The notes beneath the pieces are model-generated. The model did no database searches. It had not been told where the DNA came from and saw only the letters and a list, made by a program, of their open reading frames with translations. The position numbers and the translations under genes were made by a program. This document shows positions 1 through 7,832 of a DNA stretch of 64,000 nucleotides, in pieces; position 1 is the stretch's first letter; each line of letters starts with the position of its first letter. Source of the stretch: Pedobacter jeongneungensis (GTDB taxonomy: Bacteria; Bacteroidota; Bacteroidia; Sphingobacteriales; Sphingobacteriaceae). The DNA is taken from positions 62,001 to 126,000 of the forward strand of contig NZ_AYMG01000028.1 in the NCBI RefSeq assembly GCF_000633455.1, read 5' to 3'.

Positions 1-1464
1 AACTTTATTAATGATTTCGTTAGAAATTTTAGCCAATACCGGATAAGGCAAATGACACCAATCTGCAGTCATACCGTCTAATGATTCAACTGCTCTTAAT
101 GCAATTACATTTTCGTAGGTACGCTCATCACCCATTACTCCTACAGATCTCACTGGCAAAAAGATTGCTCCTGCCTGCCATACCTGATCGTAAAGACCTG
201 CTTCTTTCAGGTTATCGATATAAATTTTATCAGCATCCTGTAAGATAGCTACTTTTTCGGCAGTAACCTCACCAATGATACGGATACCTAAACCTGGTCC
301 CGGGAAGGGGTGACGGCCTAAGATAAACGATTCTAAACCTAAAGCGGTACCTACTCTTCTTACTTCATCTTTAAACAATGTTTTAAGTGGCTCTACTACT
401 TTAAGTTTCATAAAATCTGGCAAACCGCCTACATTGTGGTGCGATTTAATGGTTGCCGATGGTCCTTTAACGGAAACAGACTCGATGATATCAGGATAAA
501 TGGTTCCTTGTGCCAGCCATTTCACATCTTGTATCAGGTGAGATTCTTCGTCGAAAACTTCGATAAAAACACGACCAATGATTTTACGTTTTTGCTCCGG
601 ATCTTCTACTCCAGCCAATTGACTTAAGAATTTATCTTTTGCATCAACACCTTTAATGTTCAATCCGAAATCTTTGTATTGTTCTAAAACACTCTCATAT
701 TCGTTTTTACGCAATAAACCATTATCAACAAATATACAGTGTAGGTTTTTGCCAATAGCTTTATGTAAAAGCACCGCAGCAACGCTACTGTCAACACCTC
801 CTGAAAGGGCTAACACAACCTTATCATCACCTACAGTTGCTTTTATATCAGCAATCGTAGTATCAACAAAGGCAGCAGAAGTCCAATCCTGACTACAACC
901 GCAGATATCAACCAAAAAGTTTTCTAAAAGAATTTTTCCATCAATACTGTGTGTTACCTCCGGGTGGAACTGGATGGCATAGGTATCAGAATCTTTAATG
1001 TGATAAGCGGCCACTTTTACACTATCGGTACTGGCAATTAATTCGAAATTTTCAGGGATATCGGTAATGGTATCGCCATGGCTCATCCAAACCTGCGAAC
1101 CAAGGTTAATGCCTTTGAATAATTTATTCTCCTGGTTTACAAAGTTTAAGTTTGCACGGCCATATTCGCGTGTTGAAGAAGGCTGAACCGAACCACCAGA
1201 ATGTTGGGCAATATATTGTGCACCATAACAAACCGCCAGTAATGGATATTTTAAATGGTATTTTGATAAATCGATTTGAGGGGCATCTTCCTGGCGAACA
1301 GAATAAGGACTTCCCGAAAATATAACTCCTTTTACATCAGGCGTAACCTCAGGAAGATTATTATATGGATATATTTCACAGTAAATATTTAGTTCGCGAA
1401 CCCTACGAGCGATGAGTTGTGTAAATTGCGAACCAAAATCGACGATAATGATTTTTTCTTGCAT
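1..1464 (-). CDS. guaA: GMP synthase (glutamine-hydrolysing), C-terminus cut by window edge
   Basis: Converts XMP to GMP with glutamine and ATP, the last step of guanine nucleotide synthesis, in the cytoplasm. Read from the ATG at 1464 the frame is open to the window edge (488 codons; the family is about 510, so roughly 20 residues are missing). The N-terminal class I amidotransferase domain shows the nucleophile Cys79 in VCYGAQ and the His/Glu pair in FHPEV (167-171). The ATP-pyrophosphatase domain has the PP-loop SGGVDSS at 221-227, and the GMPS C-terminal dimerisation region follows. A TACCTTTG box ends only three bases before this ATG, which fits a leaderless or nearly leaderless transcript. 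Confidence 0.97.
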   Translation of the reverse strand, partial: MQEKIIIVDFGSQFTQLIARRVRELNIYCEIYPYNNLPEVTPDVKGVIFSGSPYSVRQEDAPQIDLSKYHLKYPLLAVCYGAQYIAQHSGGSVQPSSTREYGRANLNFVNQENKLFKGINLGSQVWMSHGDTITDIPENFELIASTDSVKVAAYHIKDSDTYAIQFHPEVTHSIDGKILLENFLVDICGCSQDWTSAAFVDTTIADIKATVGDDKVVLALSGGVDSSVAAVLLHKAIGKNLHCIFVDNGLLRKNEYESVLEQYKDFGLNIKGVDAKDKFLSQLAGVEDPEQKRKIIGRVFIEVFDEESHLIQDVKWLAQGTIYPDIIESVSVKGPSATIKSHHNVGGLPDFMKLKVVEPLKTLFKDEVRRVGTALGLESFILGRHPFPGPGLGIRIIGEVTAEKVAILQDADKIYIDNLKEAGLYDQVWQAGAIFLPVRSVGVMGDERTYENVIALRAVESLDGMTADWCHLPYPVLAKISNEIINKV

Positions 1465-1467
1465 CCG

Positions 1468-1475
1468 CAAAGGTA
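1468..1475 (-). promoter_or_regulatory. -7 box (TACCTTTG) of guaA
   Basis: On the minus strand TACCTTTG matches the Bacteroidota -7 consensus TAnnTTTG and is followed by CGG and the guaA ATG. No TTG is seen about 20 bases further upstream, so only the -7 half is supported. The next bases (1479-1515) are degenerate repeats of a GATTTGAGA-like word. Confidence 0.5.
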
Positions 1476-1605
1476 CCAATTAGATATGAGATTTGAGAGG
1501 GGAGATTTGAGATTTTTGAAGGAAAAAGTTTGGCGCTTAGCGCATAGTGTTTGACGTTAATTAATCTTTTTAAAAAAATTAACAGAACAAAAAGAAATTA
1601 GAAAA

Positions 1606-2004
1606 TTACCAGATAACCTTTAAACCTGCCGATTGGTATTTATTAATATTTTCATCTTTGCTGATTAAAGTAATATCATTCTGAATGGCCTGCCATATTA
1701 ACATCCTGTCAAATGGATCTTTATGCCAGATGGCATTTAATTTATAATGACTTGCTGCCAGCTCTGGTGAAACCGGCATTAAGTCAAAGCCCAAATCTTT
1801 TGCTTGGCTCGTTAATTCATGGGGCTTTAAACCTATAAGATTAAGTTTACCAAGTGCATATTTTAAAGATATTTCCCAAAGACTAATCGCACTTACATTA
1901 ATTGTATTTTCATTATTTTCAATAATAGAAAATGCTTGCTCCGAAATCTTTTTTGTATCAATAATTGTCCACAAAAACACATGTGTATCTAACAAATAAA
2001 TCAT
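1606..2004 (-). CDS. PIN-domain toxin of a type II toxin-antitoxin pair (VapC-like)
   Basis: A 132-residue PIN-domain protein, expected to be a Mg-dependent RNase. The acidic residues of the family are visible: Asp6 in LLDTHVFLW, a Glu in LWEISLKYA around residue 44, and Asp in KDPFDRMLIWQA near 96-99. The LLDTH start and the DPFDRML signature are typical of the PIN toxins that pair with Phd-type antitoxins. The start codon overlaps the stop of the upstream antitoxin gene by four bases (ATGA), so the two are translationally coupled. The RNA target cannot be read from the sequence. Confidence 0.9.
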   Translation of the reverse strand: MIYLLDTHVFLWTIIDTKKISEQAFSIIENNENTINVSAISLWEISLKYALGKLNLIGLKPHELTSQAKDLGFDLMPVSPELAASHYKLNAIWHKDPFDRMLIWQAIQNDITLISKDENINKYQSAGLKVIW

Positions 2005-2237
2005 AACCCTAAAAGTTCTTCATCTGTCATGGCAAAATCGTCATTGAAAATCACCTGAGCTTTTCCTTCTAGAGGGCCTAATTTTCTTTTACCTTTATTT
2101 TTGCCAGATTCCGGAAGAAAATAACCAATAACTTCTTTCTTTCTTCCATAAGTTACTGCAATACCAATACCCGCTTTAACATCTTCAAGTACTTCAGAAA
2201 AGTGAGCTTTAAATTCCCCAACCGACATTGTTTTCAT
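2001..2237 (-). CDS. Phd/YefM-family antitoxin
   Basis: A 78-residue protein beginning MKTMSVGEFKAHFSEV, the typical N-terminal DNA-binding fold of Phd/YefM antitoxins; the C-terminal acidic part would wrap the PIN toxin. An upstream in-frame start at 2258 is rejected because it would overlap the -7 box TATATTTG (2256-2263); ATG at 2237 lies about 18 bases after that box. A second ATG at 2228 is also possible. First gene of the toxin-antitoxin operon, with a palindromic operator candidate just upstream. Confidence 0.88.
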   Translation of the reverse strand: MKTMSVGEFKAHFSEVLEDVKAGIGIAVTYGRKKEVIGYFLPESGKNKGKRKLGPLEGKAQVIFNDDFAMTDEELLGL

Positions 2238-2255
2238 AACTAATATTCTTATAAT

Positions 2256-2287
2256 CAAATATAAATAAAACTTGACAAGTTGTCAAG
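2256..2287 (-). promoter_or_regulatory. Toxin-antitoxin promoter with overlapping palindromic operator
   Basis: On the minus strand a TTG (2286-2284) is followed after 20 bases by TATATTTG (2263-2256), the Bacteroidota promoter arrangement. The TTG lies inside a perfect palindrome at 2271-2287 with 8-base arms around a single central base (arm CTTGACAA). An antitoxin-toxin complex bound there would block the -33 element, the usual autoregulation of such pairs. Confidence 0.72.
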
Positions 2288-2343
2288 ATAAAAAAATTTT
2301 ATGATTTTAATAGAACTATTCACCGATGAACCAACCAGTAACC

Positions 2344-2802
2344 TTACGATTCCATCAAAACCACCTCTACCCCAAACTTCCTTAAAAAATCTACACCTTC
2401 ATCACTTGGTAAACCTTTGTAGGCGGCATAGGATTTTGAATAGTACACCAGTTTAATTCCTGAAGATAAAATCAACCTGGCACAAGCAATACAAGGTGAT
2501 AATGTAGTGTACAAGGTACAACCTTCTATCTTCGACCCATTTTTAGAAGCATAAAGGATTGCATTTTCTTCAGCATGTAATGCCAAAGAACAGCTGCCCT
2601 TACTATCACGTGCACAACCATGCTCTGGCCATTCTTCATCACAATTATGCGTACCTGCAGGCGGGCCATTATAACCGATAGAAATAATGCGGGTATCTTT
2701 TGTTAACACTGCACCAACATGGGCACGCACGCAATGCGAACGGGCAGCCAGATCGGTAGCAAGGTTCATAAATATGGTATCGAAGCTTGGTTTGTCTGTC
2801 AT
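2344..2802 (-). CDS. dCMP deaminase family protein
   Basis: Zinc-dependent deaminase expected to turn dCMP into dUMP for thymidylate synthesis. The 152-residue protein has the zinc/catalytic motif HAEENA (His76, Glu78) and SPCIACA (Cys104, Cys107). The extra Cys/His-rich stretch HNCDEEWPEHGC (52-63) is characteristic of the ComEB/dCMP deaminase type. An in-frame start at 2823 would lie in the terminator hairpin of the upstream sugar porter gene, so ATG at 2802 (MTDKPSF) is preferred. Monocistronic by appearance. Confidence 0.92.
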   Translation of the reverse strand: MTDKPSFDTIFMNLATDLAARSHCVRAHVGAVLTKDTRIISIGYNGPPAGTHNCDEEWPEHGCARDSKGSCSLALHAEENAILYASKNGSKIEGCTLYTTLSPCIACARLILSSGIKLVYYSKSYAAYKGLPSDEGVDFLRKFGVEVVLMES

Positions 2803-2809
2803 GTATAAA

Positions 2810-2845
2810 ATCAAAAAAGCCACAGGGCATTTAATCCCTGTGGCT
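2810..2845 (-). terminator. Rho-independent terminator of the sugar porter gene
   Basis: Perfect 9-base stem GCCACAGGG / CCCTGTGGC (2819-2827 with 2836-2844) around an 8-base loop, followed on the minus strand by TTTTTT. It lies between the minus-strand sugar porter and dCMP deaminase genes and separates their transcription. Confidence 0.88.
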
Positions 2846-2866
2846 ACAAAAATACTTTATTAAAAA

Positions 2867-4303
2867 TTAATGTCCGCCAGAAAGTTTCTTGTCGAAACTA
2901 ATTCCCTGAGATCTTAAAATACCACTTACTCTCCAAGCATAAAAAGCTAAATAAGAGAAACAGATAATACCCACCACATAACTGTATTGAATACCAGTAA
3001 ATTCTGATACCGCACCCTGTGCCCAGCTAATGATACCACCACCCATAATCATCATAATCAAAAAGCTACTGCCCTGACTGGTGTGTTTACCCAAACCGCT
3101 TACGGCCAAAGTAAAGATACAAGGCCATAATGTACTGCAGAATAAACCTACACTTGTAATGGCATAAACACTAGTCATACCAGTAGTAAACATTCCAATC
3201 AATAAGGCAGTGATGCCGATAGCTGAAAAGATCAACAGCATACGTGCAGGATTTCCTTTACTTGCCATATCCGCCGCAATTAATACCAGAATAATCAAGG
3301 CGTATACGTAAAAAGGAGCCAGATCATGTTTCGCAATAGCATTAACTGCTAAAAATATCCCGAATGCTAAATAAGGCGCAATAAACCTTAATATTTTTTG
3401 TGTGCTTACATTATCGGTAAAAGCCTCAACGGCACCTGTCCAACGACCGATCATCATACTTGCCCAATATAAGGAGATGTAAGGCGCAATATCTTTAATG
3501 GCAAAACCAAGATCTTTTTCCATGTAAGCAGGTAAATTACTTGCAGTTGATACTTCGACACCTACATAAACAAAAATAGCAATCATCCCCAAAACCAATT
3601 GCGGGTATTTCAATGCTGAGCCCTTAATCGATTTAGTATCTTCAGACGAAGCTTCCACCAAAGTAGGTCGATCAGGTAAAGAAGATAATTTCAGGAAAAT
3701 AGCAACAGCAATAAAAGCTACACCCAAAATAAGGTAAGGAATTTTAACACTTTCAATACTGATATCCGTACTTGCATTTGCTGCAGAACCAAAAATAGCA
3801 AAACTCACAATAAGCGGACCTATGGTTGTACCAAAGTTGTTAATACCGCCGGCCAAGGTTAATCGCTGCGAACCAGTTGTTATTGGCCCTAATGCAATTG
3901 CCAAGGGGTTGGCAACCGTTTGTTGTAACGAGAAACCCAGTGCCACAATAAATAAACCTGAAAGCATTAAAGGAAATGAGTGCAGGTTTGCAGCAGGATA
4001 AAATAATAAGGTTCCAAGCGCAGAAATAACCAATCCTAGTGCCAATGAGTTTTTATAGCCCAGTTTGTTTACAATATCTTGTCCTATTAACACAGAAATA
4101 CCATTATAAATTAAAGCACCCACCGTGTAAGCAATGTAAAATGCAAGCGACACCAGCTGACTTTCAGCTTGCGATAAATCAAAAGCTTTTTTAAATACCG
4201 GTATTAGGATATCGTTACTCGCGGCCACAAAGCCCCAAAAAAAGAATACCGTGACCAAGGGAATAAACTGCCCCCACTTGGTTTGTGTTTGTTCTGAACT
4301 CAT
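2867..4303 (-). CDS. Sugar MFS transporter, FucP/GluP-like
   Basis: A 478-residue major facilitator with about 12 membrane helices. The N-terminal stretch FFFWGFVAASNDILIPVFKK matches the conserved start of the L-fucose/glucose-galactose proton symporters. Substrate cannot be fixed; fucose, glucose/galactose or another hexose are all compatible. A TATTTTTG box on the minus strand at 4389-4382 is a possible promoter. The gene is divergent from the LysE-type exporter and ends in a strong terminator. Confidence 0.88.
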   Translation of the reverse strand: MSSEQTQTKWGQFIPLVTVFFFWGFVAASNDILIPVFKKAFDLSQAESQLVSLAFYIAYTVGALIYNGISVLIGQDIVNKLGYKNSLALGLVISALGTLLFYPAANLHSFPLMLSGLFIVALGFSLQQTVANPLAIALGPITTGSQRLTLAGGINNFGTTIGPLIVSFAIFGSAANASTDISIESVKIPYLILGVAFIAVAIFLKLSSLPDRPTLVEASSEDTKSIKGSALKYPQLVLGMIAIFVYVGVEVSTASNLPAYMEKDLGFAIKDIAPYISLYWASMMIGRWTGAVEAFTDNVSTQKILRFIAPYLAFGIFLAVNAIAKHDLAPFYVYALIILVLIAADMASKGNPARMLLIFSAIGITALLIGMFTTGMTSVYAITSVGLFCSTLWPCIFTLAVSGLGKHTSQGSSFLIMMIMGGGIISWAQGAVSEFTGIQYSYVVGIICFSYLAFYAWRVSGILRSQGISFDKKLSGGH

Positions 4304-4446
4304 TTTTAAAATTTAGTTTTAGTGGCTCTAAACATAAATAAAAAAAAATGAAAACCAGTAAATTTTATGCAACCCGTGCAACAAAAATAAATGTTATATG
4401 TTTAGGTATAAAATTGCATATTCGCATATTATAAACAATACAATGC

Positions 4447-5073
4447 ATGTTTGAAGCCATATTACTAGGAATAGGAGCAGGGATTATTTCGTCGTTTTTA
4501 ACAGGGCCGGTATTTTTTGCAATGATCAAAACCAGCATAGAGCGGGGTTTTAAAGCTGGGTTTTCTTTGGCTGTTGGTGTGATTATCAGCGACATAATCT
4601 TAATTGGCTTGGTCCTTTTTGGCAGCCAGTTTTTTGATTACAAAGCAGAATTTGATAAATATGTAGGCTCTATTGGGGGCCTATTTTTGTTAGCGGTAGG
4701 GATCTATTACCTGGTTTCTAAAATAACCGTACATTACGATAGTTCAACCTTACAAAAAGTGAGTAAAAGAGGTTATGTCATAAAAGGATTTCTGATGTGT
4801 ATCCTCACTCCTTCTACCCTCATGTTCTGGATTATTGTTAGCGGAATCATCTCTGTTAAGCTCAATAACATGCTTAATGAGAAATTGGTCTGCTTTTTTA
4901 TCGCCATGGCCACCCAATTGGCTATCGATGGTGCTAAGAGTTTTTACTCCAGCAAACTCCGTTATAAAATAAAAGAAGATGCGTTGAAGAAACTCAATAA
5001 AATTGCCGGTGTGGTCATCATCTTTTTTGCTTTCTGGCTGATCATTAAAACTTATCTAAAATTTTACGCATAA
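4447..5073 (+). CDS. LysE-family exporter
   Basis: A 208-residue membrane protein with six predicted helices. The start ILLGIGAGIISSFLTGPVFF is typical of LysE/RhtB exporters, where a glycine/proline-rich first helix is conserved, and the Thr-Pro pair in CILTPSTLMFW around 118-122 fits the central helix. Cytoplasmic-membrane efflux of an amino acid or similar small solute is expected from the family; the substrate is unknown. Its last codons are echoed by the tandem repeat that follows, whose second copy again carries a TATCTAAA-GTTTTACGCATAA-like stretch. Confidence 0.85.
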   Translation: MFEAILLGIGAGIISSFLTGPVFFAMIKTSIERGFKAGFSLAVGVIISDIILIGLVLFGSQFFDYKAEFDKYVGSIGGLFLLAVGIYYLVSKITVHYDSSTLQKVSKRGYVIKGFLMCILTPSTLMFWIIVSGIISVKLNNMLNEKLVCFFIAMATQLAIDGAKSFYSSKLRYKIKEDALKKLNKIAGVVIIFFAFWLIIKTYLKFYA

Positions 5074-5595
5074 CTCTTTTCCTAGATAGGTGCAATTAGA
5101 TGTTTTAGGTGTTTAAATATTTTTTTTGAAAAGCAGGTGCAGTAAAACTATTATTGTTAGTCCTGCCAATGCTGCAAGTCCTCGGCAAATGAAGGATTTG
5201 CCTCCGGGCTTTCCGCGAATGTCAGGTTTAATTAGGAGAAGCAAGCAACATTAAATGAAGATGAAAACCTGCTTCGTTTCTTCATGCCTTAGTGGTAACA
5301 CGAAAATGTCCCTTGGTAAAACATATCTAAAGTTTTACGCATAATATATTCCCTTCTAAACTTAGATGTGCTTAGATGCCTAAGGTGGTCAAACATTTTT
5401 TGAAAAGCAAGTACAGTACAACTATTATTGTTAGTCCTGCCAATGCTTCAAGTCCTCGGCAAATGAAAGATTTGCCTCCGGGCTTTCCGCGAATGTCAGG
5501 TTTAGGGGGTAAGGCAATAAAAAGAATGTCAGGGAAGCAATGCGAGTGGTTCGTGAGGACACGAACCACGGAGTCGGGCGTTAACTGCCAATTAT
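5054..5595 (+). repeat. Imperfect tandem duplication (period about 272 bases) with structured core
   Basis: The 640-base gap between the LysE gene and the PurF-like gene holds two diverged copies of one unit. The left border ATCTAAA...TTTTACGCATAA occurs at 5054 and 5325, and the conserved core at 5121-5231 and 5394-5504 is over 90 percent identical by eye. Each core contains the stem GCAAAT-N5-ATTTGC. Copy 2 is followed by a perfect 10-base stem GTGGTTCGTG / CACGAACCAC at 5546-5569 with an AGGA loop. The unit takes in the last codons of the LysE gene, so it seems to have arisen by duplication of the gene end plus its downstream repeat. No convincing gene. Confidence 0.85.
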
Positions 5596-5642
5596 AAAAA
5601 ACCCCTTTTGTGTCTTCGTGCCTTTGTGGTCAAAAAAACAAG

Positions 5643-5677
5643 CATAAAAAAATAGCCCATATTACTATGAGCTATTT
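5643..5677 (-). terminator. Terminator of the PurF-like gene
   Basis: Hairpin AAATAGCCCATA / TATGAGCTATTT (one mismatch, 4-base loop) followed on the minus strand by a T run. A second small hairpin CCCCTTCAGGGG lies closer to the stop codon. Confidence 0.75.
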
Positions 5678-5708
5678 GTTATTCAAGCCCCTTCAGGGGA
5701 TTTAGGGG

Positions 5709-7610
5709 CTAATAAGCCCTTTGGTTATTTCCTTCTTTCCAGTTAACAAAAGCTTTGTTTACCACTTTGTTACCGCCCGGGGTTGGATAATTTCCTGAGA
5801 AATACCAGTCACCTTTATTTTTCGGACAAGCTTCGTGCAGGTTCTCTAAACTCTGGTAAATTACTTCAACCTCAGCAACAGTACCTTTTGGGGTAATAAT
5901 CTGAGCAATTTTAGCCGAAATTTCTTCCGGGGTAAATGGTTTATAAATTTCTTTAACGTGGTTTACAATTTCCTCTTTCGGTAAAAGTAACGAAGCTTTA
6001 CATTTAGTATAAACATCTTCAATTACCTGCCACATGCCACGTTCAGTAAGCAATTGGATTGCCGCATCAAAAGCCACAAACTGACCCATCCGGCTCATAT
6101 CGATACCATAACAATCCGGGTAACGGATCTGAGGTGCAGAAGAAACAATAATAATCTTTTTAGGATGTAAACGGTCTACAATTTTAATGATACTCTGTTT
6201 TAAGGTAGTACCACGAACGATAGAATCATCCAAAGCCACTAAAGTATCCTGGTGATTGTTGATAATACCATAAGTGGTATCATAAACGTGTGCCACCATT
6301 TCGCTACGATCAGCATCCTGGGTAATAAAAGTCCGCAGTTTTACATCTTTTACCGCAAGTTTTTCAACGCGTGGTGCAAGCGACAATAAATCGTCTAATT
6401 GCTCATCCGTTAACTGTTCTTTTTTATGTAAGAGGACTTCCTTCTGATGATTGCGCACATAACGTTGTACGCCATCAACCATCCCGAAAAACGCAACTTC
6501 AGCAGTATTCGGAATAAAAGAGAAAACCGTATTTTTTAGATCGTAATTAACCGCTTTCAAAATTTTATCGCTCAATAAACGGCCAAGCTGTTTACGTTCG
6601 CGGTAAATCTCCACATCACTTCCTTTTGAGAAATAGATGCGTTCGAATGAGCAAGATAATCTTTCGGTAGGCTCGCGGAACTGCTCCATGCTCACCTCAC
6701 CATTTTTCTTAATGATTAAAGCATGACCAGGATCGATCTCTTTAACATCTTTAAACTGGATATTAAATGCAGTTTGTAAAGCTGGCCTTTCGGAAGCCGC
6801 TACTACAATCTCATCGTCATAATAATAATATGCCGGACGGATACCTGCCGGATCGCGCATAATAAACGAATCGCCATTACCCACCATACCACAGATCGAA
6901 TAACCTCCATCCCAGGTTTTGGCAGAGCGGCGAAGGATATTCGCGATATCTAAATTATCAGATATTTTGTGCGTAATCGCAACGTTATCGTGCCCTTCTT
7001 TTTTGTAATGATCAAAAAGCTCCTGGTTTTCATCGTCCAAAAAGTGACCGATTTTTTCCAATACCGTAACGGTATCTGCTTTTTCTTTTGGATGCTGACC
7101 TAACTCGTACAATTGCTCTAATAACTCATCAACATTGGTCATGTTAAAGTTACCTGCGATTACCAGGTTACGCGTCATCCAGTTGTTTTGCCTTAAAAAA
7201 GGGTGGCAATTTTCAATACTGTTTTTACCATGTGTACCATAACGCAAATGGCCCATTAACACCTCGCCGATAAAGCTTACGTTGTTTTTGAGCCATTCTG
7301 TATCCTGCATTAATTCAGGTGTGTTTTCCTGGATATCAACAAATTTGTTCTGTACATATTCGAAGATATCTGCTACCGCATTTGATGCCATGCTCCGGTA
7401 TCGGCTAATGTACCTACTGCCCGGTTTCATATCCAGCTTAATGGTGGCAATACCTGCGCCATCCTGGCCCCGGTTATGCTGTTTCTCCATTAAAAGGTAT
7501 AATTTGTTAAGGCCGTAAAGTGCTGTACCGTACTTTTGCTGGTAGTAAGAAAGTGGTTTTAACAGGCGAATAAAAGCGATTCCGCATTCGTGTTTTATCT
7601 GATCACTCAT
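5709..7610 (-). CDS. Amidophosphoribosyltransferase-like protein (PurF family, long form)
   Basis: A 633-residue protein with an N-terminal class II (Ntn) glutamine amidotransferase domain and a C-terminal phosphoribosyltransferase domain. From the ATG at 7610 the sequence runs MSDQIKHECGIAF, so Cys9 would become the N-terminal nucleophile after removal of a short propeptide, as in PurF. NRGQDGAG and the GHLRYGTHG region fit the glutaminase site. The PRPP loop is ALDDSIVRGTT near residues 455-470. Expected reaction: PRPP plus glutamine to phosphoribosylamine. It is much longer than ordinary PurF (about 470-510), with insertions before and after the PRPP loop, so it may be a paralogue with a modified role. 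The start at 7631 is rejected because it overlaps the -7 box. Confidence 0.82.
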   Translation of the reverse strand: MSDQIKHECGIAFIRLLKPLSYYQQKYGTALYGLNKLYLLMEKQHNRGQDGAGIATIKLDMKPGSRYISRYRSMASNAVADIFEYVQNKFVDIQENTPELMQDTEWLKNNVSFIGEVLMGHLRYGTHGKNSIENCHPFLRQNNWMTRNLVIAGNFNMTNVDELLEQLYELGQHPKEKADTVTVLEKIGHFLDDENQELFDHYKKEGHDNVAITHKISDNLDIANILRRSAKTWDGGYSICGMVGNGDSFIMRDPAGIRPAYYYYDDEIVVAASERPALQTAFNIQFKDVKEIDPGHALIIKKNGEVSMEQFREPTERLSCSFERIYFSKGSDVEIYRERKQLGRLLSDKILKAVNYDLKNTVFSFIPNTAEVAFFGMVDGVQRYVRNHQKEVLLHKKEQLTDEQLDDLLSLAPRVEKLAVKDVKLRTFITQDADRSEMVAHVYDTTYGIINNHQDTLVALDDSIVRGTTLKQSIIKIVDRLHPKKIIIVSSAPQIRYPDCYGIDMSRMGQFVAFDAAIQLLTERGMWQVIEDVYTKCKASLLLPKEEIVNHVKEIYKPFTPEEISAKIAQIITPKGTVAEVEVIYQSLENLHEACPKNKGDWYFSGNYPTPGGNKVVNKAFVNWKEGNNQRAY

Positions 7611-7628
7611 TGTGTGGGTTTGAAGCCG

Positions 7629-7636
7629 CAAAGTTA
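7629..7636 (-). promoter_or_regulatory. -7 box (TAACTTTG) of the PurF-like gene
   Basis: TAACTTTG on the minus strand fits TAnnTTTG and ends 18 bases before the ATG at 7610. No well-placed TTG was found. It decides the start codon, since the alternative start at 7631 falls inside it. Confidence 0.5.
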
Positions 7637-7776
7637 TCCTTTTAAACCATTACAACCTAAACAAAAATGTTTTCTTTTAAGATGATGAGTTTAAGCTGAC
7701 AGATGTGCCAAATGTACGTTGAGCTGCCTTTCTTACTTAAAATCGTGTATTATTAATTAGAATCTTTCTAAATAAT

Positions 7777-7807
7777 TTGCATAGTTAGTGTAAAATTAAC
7801 ACTTTTG
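7777..7807 (+). promoter_or_regulatory. Promoter of the TonB receptor / di-heme peroxidase operon
   Basis: TTTG (TTG at 7777-7779), a 20-base spacer and CACTTTTG (7800-7807), one base off the TAnnTTTG consensus. It lies 25 bases before the first codon of the operon. Confidence 0.5.
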
Positions 7808-7832
7808 CGCTATTATTAAGATTTAGTCTAAA

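Noticed and set aside
5372..5597. Opposed open frames of 65 and 73 codons in the gap after the LysE-type gene
   Set aside because: They lie in the duplicated structured repeat, overlap each other on both strands and have no family features; the frame is explained by repeat sequence.
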